Shown piece after piece: positions 37,788-47,435 of a DNA stretch of 64,000 nt (within the stretch, counting starts at the first letter, position 1; each line of letters begins with the position of its first letter). The stretch is from Tepidamorphaceae bacterium. Lineage in GTDB: Bacteria > Pseudomonadota > Alphaproteobacteria > Rhizobiales > JAKSCL01. Below the pieces are notes generated by a model, which was not told the DNA's origin, did not search any database, and saw nothing but the letters and a program-made list of their open reading frames with translations. The stretch spans positions 62,001 through 126,000 of the forward strand of contig JANQPO010000019.1 in NCBI GenBank assembly GCA_028289445.1, given 5' to 3'. The translations under genes and the position numbers were made by a program.

Positions 37788-39587
37788 ATGGACATAATCG
37801 ACCGTATCCGAAGTGAATATCTTTATCTGACGGGAGCGCTGCGAACACTCAAGCGCGTGACGGCGATTGCAAAAGCGTCGACCCGCACGATTTCCGACGC
37901 GTTCGACGACCTGGAGGACAGTTTCGGACCGCGTCTGGCGCTTTTGAATGAAACCGAAAGCCTGACCTTCCACGCTCTCAATCAACGCGCCAATCAATAT
38001 GCGCGCTGGGCCATGGCCGAGGGCGTCCAAAAAGGTGAAACGGTCGCACTCTTCATGCACAACCGGCCGGAGTATCTCGCCATATGGCTCGGTATTGTGC
38101 GCATGGGCGGTGTGGTGGCTCTCATCAACACCAATCTCGCCGGCAAGTCGTTGGCCCACTGCATCAACATCGTTTCGCCGCGGCACGTTATCGTTGGTGC
38201 CGGTCTCGACGAGGCGCTTGAAACAGCAGCGCCGCATCTAACCGGCGAGCATGTGATTTGGTCCTCAGGGAACGGCTCATCCGGCGGCCGATCTCTTGAT
38301 AGCGCAATCGCGCCGCTCGACGGCCAGCGCTTGCCGGCGGCAGAGCGTCCGGCGCTGACCATCAACGACCGGTGCCTCTACATCTATACCAGCGGCACAA
38401 CCGGCCTGCCGAAAGCGGCCAACATCAATCACTATCGCGTCCAGGCGATCATGAACGGCTTTTCGGCCGCGACGCAGGCGAGCGCCGAAGATCGGATGTA
38501 TAACTGCTTGCCGCTCTACCACTCGGCCGGCGGCCTGATCGCGACGGGCAGCGTTTTGACCGTCGGCGGCTCGTGCGTCATTCGCGAGCGGTTCTCCGCG
38601 CGTCAATTCTGGGACGATGTCGTCAGCAATGACTGTACGATGTTCCAGTATATTGGGGAGCTGTGTCGCTACCTGGTCAATAGCCCGACCCATCCGAACG
38701 AGACCAAGCATAAGATCCGTCTGTGTAATGGCAACGGACTGCGGCCCGACATCTGGCTCGACTTCAAGACCCGGTTCAAATTGCCCAACATTCTTGAGTG
38801 GTATGCCGCCACCGAAGGCAACGCCGTGTTCTTCAATTTCGATGAAAAACCCGGTGCCGTGGGGCGGATACCCAAATGGGCCGAGCGCCGCTTTGTCACC
38901 GAGGTGGTCAAATACGACATCGAGTCGGAAACACAGCTTCGCGACCAAAATGGCTTTTGCATTAAGTGCGAGCCGAACGAAGTCGGCGAAGTGATTTCCA
39001 AGATCATCGACGATCCCTCAAAGCCCAGTCAGCGCTTTGAGGGCTATTCGGACGACGCGGCCTCTGAAAAGAAGATCCTGCGAGATGTCTTTGAGAAAGG
39101 TGACGCCTGGTTCACGACAGGCGACCTGATGCGCAAGGACGAGCTTGGCTACTTCTATTTCATCGATCGGATTGGCGACACGTTTCGATGGAAGGGCGAG
39201 AACGTCGCGACATCCGAGGTCTCGGAAGCGATCACCGTCTTTCCCGGCATCAAGGAAGCGAACGTCTACGGTGTCCACGTTCCGGGACATGACGGGCGGG
39301 CGGGCATGGCGGCCTTGACCACGGACGGCGAGATCGACTGCGCCGGATTGTACGCTCATGTGCGCGCGCAGCTCCCCGACTATGCCAGACCGATTTTTCT
39401 TCGAATTCTGAGCGCGATGGACATCACCGGTACATTCAAGATCAAGAAGATCGACTTGGTGAAGGAGGGCTTCAATCCGACGACGATCGAGGACCGCATC
39501 TACGTTGCGGACGATGCCGCCGGCGCCTATGTGCCCATGACGGCGGAGGCCTATAAAGCAATTGAGACCGGTGCAATGCGGTTTTGA
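37788..39587 (+). CDS. Long-chain acyl-CoA synthetase (FATP/FadD6-like)
   Basis: This 599-aa AMP-forming ligase activates fatty acids to acyl-CoA. The phosphate-binding loop is YIYTSGTTGLPKAANINH, the A5 region is LEWYAATEGNAVFFNFDEK, and the hinge and lysine region is DRIGDTFRWKGENVATSEV. The tail (ITGTFKIKKIDLVKEGFNP) matches very-long-chain/FATP-like synthetases. The ATG at 37788 gives a normal length for the family; a longer upstream frame has no conserved sequence. It is followed two bases after the stop by the DUF924 gene. Confidence 0.88.
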   Translation: MDIIDRIRSEYLYLTGALRTLKRVTAIAKASTRTISDAFDDLEDSFGPRLALLNETESLTFHALNQRANQYARWAMAEGVQKGETVALFMHNRPEYLAIWLGIVRMGGVVALINTNLAGKSLAHCINIVSPRHVIVGAGLDEALETAAPHLTGEHVIWSSGNGSSGGRSLDSAIAPLDGQRLPAAERPALTINDRCLYIYTSGTTGLPKAANINHYRVQAIMNGFSAATQASAEDRMYNCLPLYHSAGGLIATGSVLTVGGSCVIRERFSARQFWDDVVSNDCTMFQYIGELCRYLVNSPTHPNETKHKIRLCNGNGLRPDIWLDFKTRFKLPNILEWYAATEGNAVFFNFDEKPGAVGRIPKWAERRFVTEVVKYDIESETQLRDQNGFCIKCEPNEVGEVISKIIDDPSKPSQRFEGYSDDAASEKKILRDVFEKGDAWFTTGDLMRKDELGYFYFIDRIGDTFRWKGENVATSEVSEAITVFPGIKEANVYGVHVPGHDGRAGMAALTTDGEIDCAGLYAHVRAQLPDYARPIFLRILSAMDITGTFKIKKIDLVKEGFNPTTIEDRIYVADDAAGAYVPMTAEAYKAIETGAMRF

Positions 39588-39589
39588 CC

Positions 39590-40153
39590 ATGGCGGATCG
39601 TGATCCCAATATCGATGCCGTCGTGTCGTTCTGGCGCGAGGCCGGCTATGAGGCCTGGTACAAGCGCTCGGACGATTTCGATCGTCAGATCCGCGACCGG
39701 TTCGGCGCACTGCACAGCGCAGCAGCGCGGGGTGCTCATGACGACTGGGCGCAGAGCGCGCCGGGCGCCTTGGCACTTTTGATCGTTCTCGATCAATTCT
39801 CCCGGAATCTTTATCGCGGCGATGCCAGGGCATTTGCCCAGGATGCACAGGCGCGTGCGGTCGCCCACAAAGCGATCAAAGCCGGCTTCGATGCCGAGGT
39901 CGCGGAGACCGTCGACCACGCGCTTCGGCCGTTCTTCTACATGCCCTTCATGCATTCTGAGGATCTTGAGGACCAAGACTACTGCGTTGAGCGGTTTCGT
40001 GAGATCGACAATGCCGACGGGCTGAAATATGCGGAGATTCATCGCGACGTCATCGCGAAGTTCGGCCGGTTTCCGCATCGTAATCCGGCACTTGGACGCA
40101 CCATGACCGACGACGAGCAGGCGTTCCTCGACGATGGCGGCTTCTCAGCCTGA
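39590..40153 (+). CDS. DUF924 family protein
   Basis: This 187-aa helical protein has the family blocks VVSFWREAGYEAWYKRSDDF, LIVLDQFSRNLYRGDARAFA, FFYMPFMHSEDLEDQ and GRFPHRNPALGR. DUF924 proteins look like TPR-type repeats and have no settled biochemical role. It is probably co-transcribed with the acyl-CoA synthetase gene two bases upstream. Confidence 0.87.
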   Translation: MADRDPNIDAVVSFWREAGYEAWYKRSDDFDRQIRDRFGALHSAAARGAHDDWAQSAPGALALLIVLDQFSRNLYRGDARAFAQDAQARAVAHKAIKAGFDAEVAETVDHALRPFFYMPFMHSEDLEDQDYCVERFREIDNADGLKYAEIHRDVIAKFGRFPHRNPALGRTMTDDEQAFLDDGGFSA

Positions 40154-40164
40154 GGCGAATGCAG

Positions 40165-40192
40165 AAGAAGGGCGAGTCACCCCGCCCTTCTT
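40165..40192. terminator. Bidirectional terminator hairpin
   Basis: A perfect 10-bp stem, AAGAAGGGCG with CGCCCTTCTT, closes an 8-base loop. It lies between the convergent DUF924 and chemoreceptor genes, so it can end both transcripts. Confidence 0.7.
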
Positions 40193-40208
40193 AGGCCCTG
40201 GAACGCCG

Positions 40209-42362
40209 CTAGGCCGCGGCGACGTTCCGGAGGAAGCCGTCAATCGCCTGGCGCAATTCCTCTGATTGAGCGGCTAGCTCGGATGACGCGTTGAGCACGT
40301 GCTGCGCCGATTGGGTAGTTTCGCTGACGGCGGAGGTAACACCGGAAACATTGTTTGCGACTTGACCGGTCCCGGCGGCCGCCTGTTGCACGTTCGCGGA
40401 GATCTCGTTGGTCGCCGCGCCCTGCTGCTGTACCGCCGCGGCGATCGCGTCTGTGTAGGTGGACACCTCGCGCATGACATCGGCAATGCCGCCAACCGAC
40501 TCCACCGCGATCTTGGTCGACGACTGAACGCTTGAAATCTGGGTCGAGATTTCCTCTGTCGCCTTTGCCGTCTGGTTCGCGAGCGACTTCACCTCCGAGG
40601 CGACGACCGCGAAACCCTTGCCAAGCTCACCGGCACGCGCCGCCTCGATCGTGGCGTTGAGCGCCAGAAGGTTGGTCTGTTCCGCAATGTCCTGGATGAG
40701 CGAAACGACATCGCCGATCCGCTGCGCCGCGTCGGCGAGACCACCGATCTGACCGTTCGTTTCCTCTGTCATGGTCATGGCCTTGCTGGCCACTTCCGTC
40801 GTCTGCGCCACCTGACGCGAGATTTCACCGATCGAAGATGCCAGCTGCTCGGCCGCTGCCGCAACGGTCTGCACATTGGTGGACGCCTCTTCGGAAGCAG
40901 CGGCGACCGCCGTGGCTCTGCCACTCGTTTCCTCGGCGACGCCGGTGAGCGCCTGTGCCGTCCCTTCCATGGACTCGATCTGCCGGCCGACATTGTCGAG
41001 GATGTTTTGAACGTTGGCCTCAAACTCTGAGATCATGGATTCGACGTTCGACTGGCGCGCCTCGCGGGATGATTGCTCGTCCGCCTGTGCTGCTTCGAGG
41101 CGGACGCGTTCCAATGCGTTGTCGCGGAACGTGGCGACGGCCTTGGTCATGGCGCCGATCTCGTCGCTTCGTTCATCCGTGGCAAGGTCGATGTCGGTGT
41201 TGCCGTCGGCCAGCTTCAGCATGGATTCAACCAGCGCGTTGATCGGCTTGGAAATCGTCATGGCGGCCAAATATCCAAGCGCCGCCGTGACAAGGGTCGC
41301 GATAAGGCCGATCAGGAGCATATTGGTCTGGATTTTCGAGATCGGCTGAAAAATCTCGTCGACCGACTTCATCATGACAACGGCGTACTTCGTGCCATGA
41401 AACTCCAACGGCTGCGCCACGATCTCCATCACCATATCGCGATAACCGTGGCTTTCGCCCTGGCCCACTTCGCCGTTCAGCGCCGAAGCGATCTCCGGCG
41501 TCTCAAGGCGCAGGCTCAGCACGTCATTTTCTTGCGACTTCAGCGAGTCGCTGCGCGCAATGAAATCGTCGCCGAAGATGACGATCTCTCCCGTCTCGCC
41601 CATGCCTTCGGCGGTCTGCACGACCGCGTTGAGCCGATCGATCGGCATTTGATAGACGAGAACGCCGATTTTGCCGCCGTTCGCGTCGAACACGGGGGTC
41701 GAGATGAAGCTGGCGGGTGCGTCGAAGCTCGGAGCGTAGGGCGCAAAATCGAAGAAGTGCACCGAGCCTGGTTCATCGCTTGCGACAGCGGCGCGGAATG
41801 CATCGCCCAATCCGGTGTCTTTCCACTGCCCGGTGTTCAAATTGGTCGCGTAATCGAGTTCCTTGAACACGCTGTAAATGAGGTTTCCAGCCAAGTCGAA
41901 CAGGAAGATGTCGTAGTACCCTTCCTGCTGTTGGAGCTGGTGAAACCAACCATGGAATTCAGCATGCACAACCGAATAAGCGCTGCCGTCATCGGCCACA
42001 TAGAGCTTATCCTTCTCCCCTGTCGGGTGCGGATTGTCGGTAATGTAGACGCGCTGAAGCGTTTCCGTTGGATCATCGCCGAGGAGGTTCCACGTCAACG
42101 CAAAGCGATTGATGGCTTCGGTGGTCGTGGGCGTCGTCGCCACAAATTTCAGGTCACGCTCAATCTTGGCCAGGTAGTCGCCGATGGCCGTGCGCTTCTC
42201 GGAAGACGCCGTGCGCATCCCTTCCAAGACCATCTCGATCGTGTTGGCCCGCACCATCATATAGCTGCCGATACCGACACAGGCTGCGGCAAGCACGGCA
42301 CTGGCCACCGAGATTGCCGGCAGTTTCACCGACAGCTTCATGTTTGAGAACAGCGATATCAT
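40209..42362 (-). CDS. Methyl-accepting chemotaxis protein
   Basis: This 717-aa chemoreceptor begins [20 protein letters not shown]. It has a first span at about 10-34, a periplasmic dCache-type sensor domain at about 40-300 and a second span near 315-340. A HAMP domain ([20 protein letters not shown]) follows, then the signalling domain with the hairpin tip [19 protein letters not shown]. The 42362 ATG follows a GGAG; a start ten codons upstream is possible. No C-terminal CheR tether is seen. The ligand is unknown. Confidence 0.93.
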   Translation of the reverse strand: MISLFSNMKLSVKLPAISVASAVLAAACVGIGSYMMVRANTIEMVLEGMRTASSEKRTAIGDYLAKIERDLKFVATTPTTTEAINRFALTWNLLGDDPTETLQRVYITDNPHPTGEKDKLYVADDGSAYSVVHAEFHGWFHQLQQQEGYYDIFLFDLAGNLIYSVFKELDYATNLNTGQWKDTGLGDAFRAAVASDEPGSVHFFDFAPYAPSFDAPASFISTPVFDANGGKIGVLVYQMPIDRLNAVVQTAEGMGETGEIVIFGDDFIARSDSLKSQENDVLSLRLETPEIASALNGEVGQGESHGYRDMVMEIVAQPLEFHGTKYAVVMMKSVDEIFQPISKIQTNMLLIGLIATLVTAALGYLAAMTISKPINALVESMLKLADGNTDIDLATDERSDEIGAMTKAVATFRDNALERVRLEAAQADEQSSREARQSNVESMISEFEANVQNILDNVGRQIESMEGTAQALTGVAEETSGRATAVAAASEEASTNVQTVAAAAEQLASSIGEISRQVAQTTEVASKAMTMTEETNGQIGGLADAAQRIGDVVSLIQDIAEQTNLLALNATIEAARAGELGKGFAVVASEVKSLANQTAKATEEISTQISSVQSSTKIAVESVGGIADVMREVSTYTDAIAAAVQQQGAATNEISANVQQAAAGTGQVANNVSGVTSAVSETTQSAQHVLNASSELAAQSEELRQAIDGFLRNVAAA

Positions 42363-42617
42363 TTCTTTCTCCAGGTGCTCACTGTCGGGCAATGGATGGG
42401 GTTTGGCCCATATACACTTTTAAATTGCTAATACTCATTCTCAGCAATTTATACGTGTATCTATTCACACACGAGAGTTAACAAGCGGTAATCCCACCTG
42501 GCGAAATCGTGTACGGCCGCTCAGTCGCTAGAGAAATGAACAAAGGGTTTATTAAGGGCGACCTGATAAAGAGGGCCCGAGGGGTGCGGGTCCGCCCGCC
42601 ATGCGGAGTGTAGAGTA

Positions 42618-44024
42618 TTGCGGTTTGCCACATCGGGCACCCAGGACCGGTCCGAATCCGAAGGCCGAGGACTGACCGATCTCATAACCCAGATCTATCG
42701 CTTGATCGGTGACATGTTGACGGGCGCCGACGACGGCGCACGGGCGCAACGAACCGCGATTCTCGCATTCATCATCCGAGTCGCCAGTGCTTTCATTCTC
42801 TACGCGACCCAAGTCGTCTTTGCGCGCATTTTAGGCGGGTTCGAGTACGGCATCTTCGTCTTTGTCTGGGCCTGCGTCCTCATTGTCGGCGGCATTGCAT
42901 CAGCTGGATTTCCGCTCTCTGTCGCCCGTTTCATCCCGGAATATGTCCAAAAGGGCGACGGCAATCATCTGCGCGGCATTCTGTTGACGAGCCGTCTTCT
43001 GCCATTTCTGCTGTCGACCGCGAGCGCCCTGGTGGCGGCAGGACTGATCTACGCATTCCCGGAATTGGTCAGATCTTACTATGTCATTCCGCTGTTCCTG
43101 GCGTTCGTTTGTATTCCCGCTTACACGGTCATCGACGTTCAGGACGGCATGGCGCGGGCGCACAATTGGATCTTCCTGGCGCTTGTCCCGCCTTATATCT
43201 TGCGGCCTCTTCTTCTTCTGTCGTTCATGTTGGGAGCCCATCTCGCGGGTTACGAGGCGACTGCCGTCACGGCGATGTATTGTGCAATTGCGGCCGTTTG
43301 GCTAACCGCCCTGATACAAACGCTGAGCATGAATCGCGAGCTGTCAAAGGTGGTGGATTCAGGTCCACGGAACCATCGCGTCAGCTTTTGGGTGAAGGTT
43401 TCCATCCCGATCTGCCTGGTCGACAGCTTCTTCCTGTTCATGACCAACACCGATGTTCTGGTGTTGAGTTACTTCCGCACGCCGGAAGAGACCGGTGCTT
43501 ACTTCGCGGCGGTCAAGACGCTGGCCTTCATCTCCTTCGTGTCCTTCGCGGTTGCGGCGGCTGCGGCGCATAAATTCTCGGAATACTACGCCAGTGGTGA
43601 TCACGATCGGCTTGAGCGCTTCGCGCGCGACTCGATCGTCTGGACGTTCTGGCCATCGCTCGCCGGCACGATCTTGATCGTCGCCCTCGGCAAACCGGTG
43701 CTGTGGCTGTTTGGCAGCGACTTTGTGGCGGCCTATCCGGTCATGTTCGTGGTCGCGGCCGGTTTATTGGTGCGGGCCGCAGTCGGACCGATGGAGCGTC
43801 TATTGAACGTCACCGGCCATCAGGGGACATGCGCCTGGATATACTTCACGGCCTTTGTGGCCAATCTCGTCCTCAATCTGGCGTTGGTGCCAACCTATGG
43901 TATTATGGGTGCAGGCACGGCAACCGGCCTGGCCTATGCGTTGGAAGCGATCTTGCTCGCTGTCTTTGTTCAACGGCAGCTTGGGCTGCGTGTCATGATC
44001 TGGCACCGATCGCCAGCACACTAG
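42618..44024 (+). CDS. Polysaccharide flippase (Wzx/MATE-like), second copy
   Basis: This protein of up to 468 aa has about 12-14 spans, with AFILYATQVVFARILGGFEYG at the first conserved region. It belongs to the MOP flippase superfamily and should move a lipid-linked glycan across the inner membrane. The start is unsure: a TTG at 42618 gives the longest frame, while an ATG at 42714 would still keep all spans. It precedes an acyltransferase gene, as in the module at 11-15.6 kb. Confidence 0.8.
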   Translation: MRFATSGTQDRSESEGRGLTDLITQIYRLIGDMLTGADDGARAQRTAILAFIIRVASAFILYATQVVFARILGGFEYGIFVFVWACVLIVGGIASAGFPLSVARFIPEYVQKGDGNHLRGILLTSRLLPFLLSTASALVAAGLIYAFPELVRSYYVIPLFLAFVCIPAYTVIDVQDGMARAHNWIFLALVPPYILRPLLLLSFMLGAHLAGYEATAVTAMYCAIAAVWLTALIQTLSMNRELSKVVDSGPRNHRVSFWVKVSIPICLVDSFFLFMTNTDVLVLSYFRTPEETGAYFAAVKTLAFISFVSFAVAAAAAHKFSEYYASGDHDRLERFARDSIVWTFWPSLAGTILIVALGKPVLWLFGSDFVAAYPVMFVVAAGLLVRAAVGPMERLLNVTGHQGTCAWIYFTAFVANLVLNLALVPTYGIMGAGTATGLAYALEAILLAVFVQRQLGLRVMIWHRSPAH

Positions 44025-44061
44025 CGGTGCGGAGCCGCAGGCTGAATTGGAGACGTGCGCG

Positions 44062-45294
44062 ATGACCCGCGCAGAGGACAAGGGGACACGTCCGGCGCCC
44101 GGATCAATCGGAGAGCGCGTTCCCGCCGTGCGTATGTCGGCCGACGCGGGCGATTTTTCAGGGCACGACCCTGAAACCGAGCTGACCTACCATGTCATTG
44201 GCCTCAAGCAGCTTGGCACCGCGCCTTGGCGGTCGCTGAACGCACTTGCGCTAACCCCTTCGTCCTTCTTCGACCCAGTCTTCTTGCGCGCTGTCTCCGG
44301 CTTCGGCGGCGCCAAGGACGTGCGCCTCATGGTTGTTCAGGACCCGGGCGACGATGACGCGCTCAAAGTCGTTTGGCCGTTCTTCACCAAATCGTTTGGC
44401 ATCGTTCCGCCGCTGTCTGTCGCAACCACTTTCACCAATCACTACGCGCCGGCGTCCATCCCGATCATCGCGCCGGACGAGGCAGACAAAGCGATCGTGA
44501 CCGCGCTGCGCGGCTTCGCGGAACTGGCGCCTGTCTTGACCATCGCGAACCTGCCGCTGGACTGCGAAGCTGCAAAGGCACTGTTCAAGGTGCTCACACA
44601 CTGGCCGCATGGCCACACGGTGACCGGTCAATCGGCGCGCCCGGTGCTGAGAGGCGGCACGATCTTCAGCGACTACGCTGCCACACATTGGTCGCGGGGG
44701 CGCCGCAACAAGATCCGTCGCTTCACCCGCCGGCTCGCGGAGATGGGGTCCATCGCCTTTCGCTCCGCCGGTCCGGGCAACCTTTGGGAAGACGCTGCCG
44801 AAGCCTTTCTCGATCTGGAGCAAAGCGGCTGGAAGGGCCGCGCCGGCACAGCCATGGCGGCGAACCAAAATGCGCGTCGGGTGATCGACGAAATCGTCAG
44901 CCGGCTGGTTCCGGCAGGCCTCGCTGAAATCCATGCGCTCATGCTCGATGATCGGCCGATCGCCATGCTGATCCTGCTGCGTCTGCGCGGGCATGTCATG
45001 GCGTGGAAAACCGCCTACGACGAGGCGTATGCCAAATATTCGCCAGGACATGTCTTGTTTGCAGAGGTTACGCAGAAGCTGATCGCGCGGGGCGACAAGT
45101 TGGCGGATTCCTGCGCGACGGACGCCGAAAGCGTGGCTGACGCCTATTGGGCCGAGCGGATGCCGGTCGGCATGTTGCACATTGGGCTGCGATCGGGCTC
45201 CGCCGGCTATCTGGGACTTAAGCTTTCGGCGACACGTGCGGCGGCGCTCGATGCGGCCCGCGACACCCATCGCACACTCCGACGCTGGCGTTAA
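44062..45294 (+). CDS. BioF2-like/GNAT acyltransferase
   Basis: This 410-aa protein has the C-terminal acetyltransferase_6 fold (WSRGRRNKIRRFTRRLAEMG at about 210-229, LRLRGHVMAWKTAYDEAYAK near 310 and SPGHVLFAEVTQKLI after it). Such proteins occur in cellulose, capsule and exopolysaccharide loci. The ATG at 44062 is chosen over a TTG five codons upstream. It follows the flippase gene by 37 bases and probably modifies the exported glycan. Confidence 0.8.
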   Translation: MTRAEDKGTRPAPGSIGERVPAVRMSADAGDFSGHDPETELTYHVIGLKQLGTAPWRSLNALALTPSSFFDPVFLRAVSGFGGAKDVRLMVVQDPGDDDALKVVWPFFTKSFGIVPPLSVATTFTNHYAPASIPIIAPDEADKAIVTALRGFAELAPVLTIANLPLDCEAAKALFKVLTHWPHGHTVTGQSARPVLRGGTIFSDYAATHWSRGRRNKIRRFTRRLAEMGSIAFRSAGPGNLWEDAAEAFLDLEQSGWKGRAGTAMAANQNARRVIDEIVSRLVPAGLAEIHALMLDDRPIAMLILLRLRGHVMAWKTAYDEAYAKYSPGHVLFAEVTQKLIARGDKLADSCATDAESVADAYWAERMPVGMLHIGLRSGSAGYLGLKLSATRAAALDAARDTHRTLRRWR

Positions 45295-45296
45295 AG

Positions 45297-46907
45297 CTAC
45301 TCCGCTTCGCGCAACGCGCGGCGGATGATCTTACCGGTGGTCGTCAAAGGCAGACTGCCGCGATACTCGATCTCTCGCGGATACTCGTGTGCCGCCAGAC
45401 GGGTCCGGACATAGGATTGAATATCCTCGCTCAAAGCGTCGTCGGGAGTTACGCCGGGCGCCGGCACAATGAAGGCCTTGACGATTTCGGTCCGAAGCGG
45501 ATCGGGTTTGCCGACAACGGCGGCGATCGCGACCGCCGGGTGACCGATCAGACAGTCCTCGATCTCGCCTGGACCGATACGATATCCGGCGCTGGTAATC
45601 ACATCGTCATCGCGCCCGAAGAATGAGACGAATCCCTCCTCGTCCATGACGCCCTGGTCACCGGTCGTCAGCCAGTCACCGATGAACTTTGCCTCAGTCG
45701 CCGGCGGATTGTTCCAATATTCAAGGAACATCACGGGGTCGGGCGCCTTGATGGCGATCTGTCCCGGTGTCCCGGGCGCCACCTGTGTGCCGCTATTGTC
45801 GATGACCGCGACCTGATGACCCGGAACCGTGCGGCCGATCGCGCCGGCCTTCGAGATGCCAAGCGCGGCGCACGACGACAGCACGAGATTGCATTCGGTC
45901 TGGCCGTAAAACTCGTTGATCGACAAGCCGAGCGCCTCACGACCCCACTCAAAGGTTTCGCGCCCGAGCGACTCGCCGCCAGATCCGATCGTTCGCAAGC
46001 GAAGGTCGAATCGGCCTCTTGGATCGGTCACCGTGCGCAGCATCTTCAGCGCCGTCGGCGGAATAAACGTGTTGCGCACACCGTGATCCGCCATGAGGCG
46101 GTAGGCGCGTTCCGGATCGAATTTTTCCGTCGCTTGCCCAATGACCGGTATGCCGAAATGCAGCGCCGGCAAAAGAACGTTCAAGAGCCCGCCGGCCCAG
46201 GCCCAGTCGGCCGGCGTCCACATCCGGTCGTCCGGCTGCGGCAGAAAGTCATGCGATATCTGAACGCCGGGCAGATGACCAAGCAACACCCGGTGCCCGT
46301 GGAGCGCGCCCTTGGGCGGACCGGTCGTGCCAGAGGTGTAGATCATCAAGGCGGGGGTGTCCGGCCCGGTCGCGGCGGTGACGAACCAATCGGATGCCTC
46401 GTCGGCCAACGCCCACAGATCGTCGGCGCTCTCCGCCGGACCCGCGACGGAAAACACCGCCTTCAGGTCCGGGAGATCGTCGCGGATGGAGGCGACGCGC
46501 TCGGCGCCGGCCTGGTCGGTGATGAGTACCTTTGCGCCGGAGTCCTTCAGGCGATAGGCCAGGGCCTCGACGCCAAAAAGAACCGCGAGCGGCACGGCGA
46601 CCGCCGCCAGCTTATAGATGGCAAGGTGACCGATCGCGACGTCGGCGGATTGCGGCAGGAGGATCGCGACCCGGTCGCCGGGCGCGACACCCTTGGCCTT
46701 CAACACATTGGCAATGCGATTTGCGGACCCGAGCAGTTCGCCGAATGTCCAGGGTCGCGCTTGATCGTCTTCGTCGACGAGCGCGACGCGGTCCGGCTCC
46801 TTGGCCGCCCAGCGATCGCAGGTGCTGGTCGCGATGTTGTAGGCCTCGGGGATCGCCCAGCGAAAGCCGGCGACGGTCGCGTCATATGTTGCCGCGGCAG
46901 CGAGCAC
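45297..46907 (-). CDS. AMP-dependent acyl-CoA synthetase
   Basis: This 536-aa ligase has MIYTSGTTGPPKGALHGHR as the phosphate loop, INEFYGQTECNLVLSSCA as the A5 motif, and GRDDDVITSAGYRIGPGEIE in the hinge. The catalytic lysine lies in LPLTTTGKIIRRALRE at the C-terminus. It resembles medium-chain acyl-CoA or acetyl-CoA synthetases; the exact acid is not clear. It is convergent with the acyltransferase gene, two bases apart. Confidence 0.87.
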   Translation of the reverse strand: MLAAAATYDATVAGFRWAIPEAYNIATSTCDRWAAKEPDRVALVDEDDQARPWTFGELLGSANRIANVLKAKGVAPGDRVAILLPQSADVAIGHLAIYKLAAVAVPLAVLFGVEALAYRLKDSGAKVLITDQAGAERVASIRDDLPDLKAVFSVAGPAESADDLWALADEASDWFVTAATGPDTPALMIYTSGTTGPPKGALHGHRVLLGHLPGVQISHDFLPQPDDRMWTPADWAWAGGLLNVLLPALHFGIPVIGQATEKFDPERAYRLMADHGVRNTFIPPTALKMLRTVTDPRGRFDLRLRTIGSGGESLGRETFEWGREALGLSINEFYGQTECNLVLSSCAALGISKAGAIGRTVPGHQVAVIDNSGTQVAPGTPGQIAIKAPDPVMFLEYWNNPPATEAKFIGDWLTTGDQGVMDEEGFVSFFGRDDDVITSAGYRIGPGEIEDCLIGHPAVAIAAVVGKPDPLRTEIVKAFIVPAPGVTPDDALSEDIQSYVRTRLAAHEYPREIEYRGSLPLTTTGKIIRRALREAE

Positions 46908-46916
46908 GCGCGGGTC

Positions 46917-47435
46917 CTAGTTGGATCGGTTGGCCACGATCAGCGTCCAGTAGACCCGATACTTGGCGCGCGGTTGGTAGATCGCGGCAATGCCCATGTC
47001 CGTGGCGTTTTCCATCAGCATCGTATCGCGATGTTGCGGGCTGTCGCGCCAGCCGCTGAAGGCTTCGGCGGTGGTGTAATATCCAGCGCTGACATTTTGG
47101 CGCATGGCGCCGAGAGGATAGCCGGCCTCGCGCACGCGCTCCGGCAGATTGTCGCTCGGCGCGACCTTGCCCGATCCAAGCGCGCGCACGGATACCGCCG
47201 TCGCTTCGGCCTTTGCAACCGCGCCAAGCTGGGCATTGAGCGGCAAGGGCGCTAGGCCCTCCTTGATGCGGTAGGCATTGATCATGCCCTGCGCCGCCTC
47301 GGCATCGAAGCGTGCGCGACTGGAGGCCAGATCGTCGTAAAACGCCGGACCTTGCGATCCCTGCGGCGCACAACCCATCAGGAGTGCGAGAGCGACGAGC
47401 GCGGGCAGCCCGACAGTCCGTGCCGATCCGATCAT
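46917..47435 (-). CDS. CAP-domain (SCP-like) lipoprotein
   Basis: This 172-aa protein has a lipoprotein signal (LALLMGCAPQ, cysteine at about residue 22) and a CAP/SCP domain (MINAYRIKEGLAPLPLNAQL, GWRDSPQHRDTMLMENATDM, GIAAIYQPRAKYRVYWTLIV). Bacterial CAP proteins are exported; their function is mostly unsettled. It overlaps the mechanosensitive channel gene upstream by four bases. Confidence 0.85.
   Translation of the reverse strand: MIGSARTVGLPALVALALLMGCAPQGSQGPAFYDDLASSRARFDAEAAQGMINAYRIKEGLAPLPLNAQLGAVAKAEATAVSVRALGSGKVAPSDNLPERVREAGYPLGAMRQNVSAGYYTTAEAFSGWRDSPQHRDTMLMENATDMGIAAIYQPRAKYRVYWTLIVANRSN

Noticed and set aside
42490..42506. Third CtrA-like site, TTAACAAGCGGTAA
   Set aside because: The spacing between the half sites is six bases, not seven.
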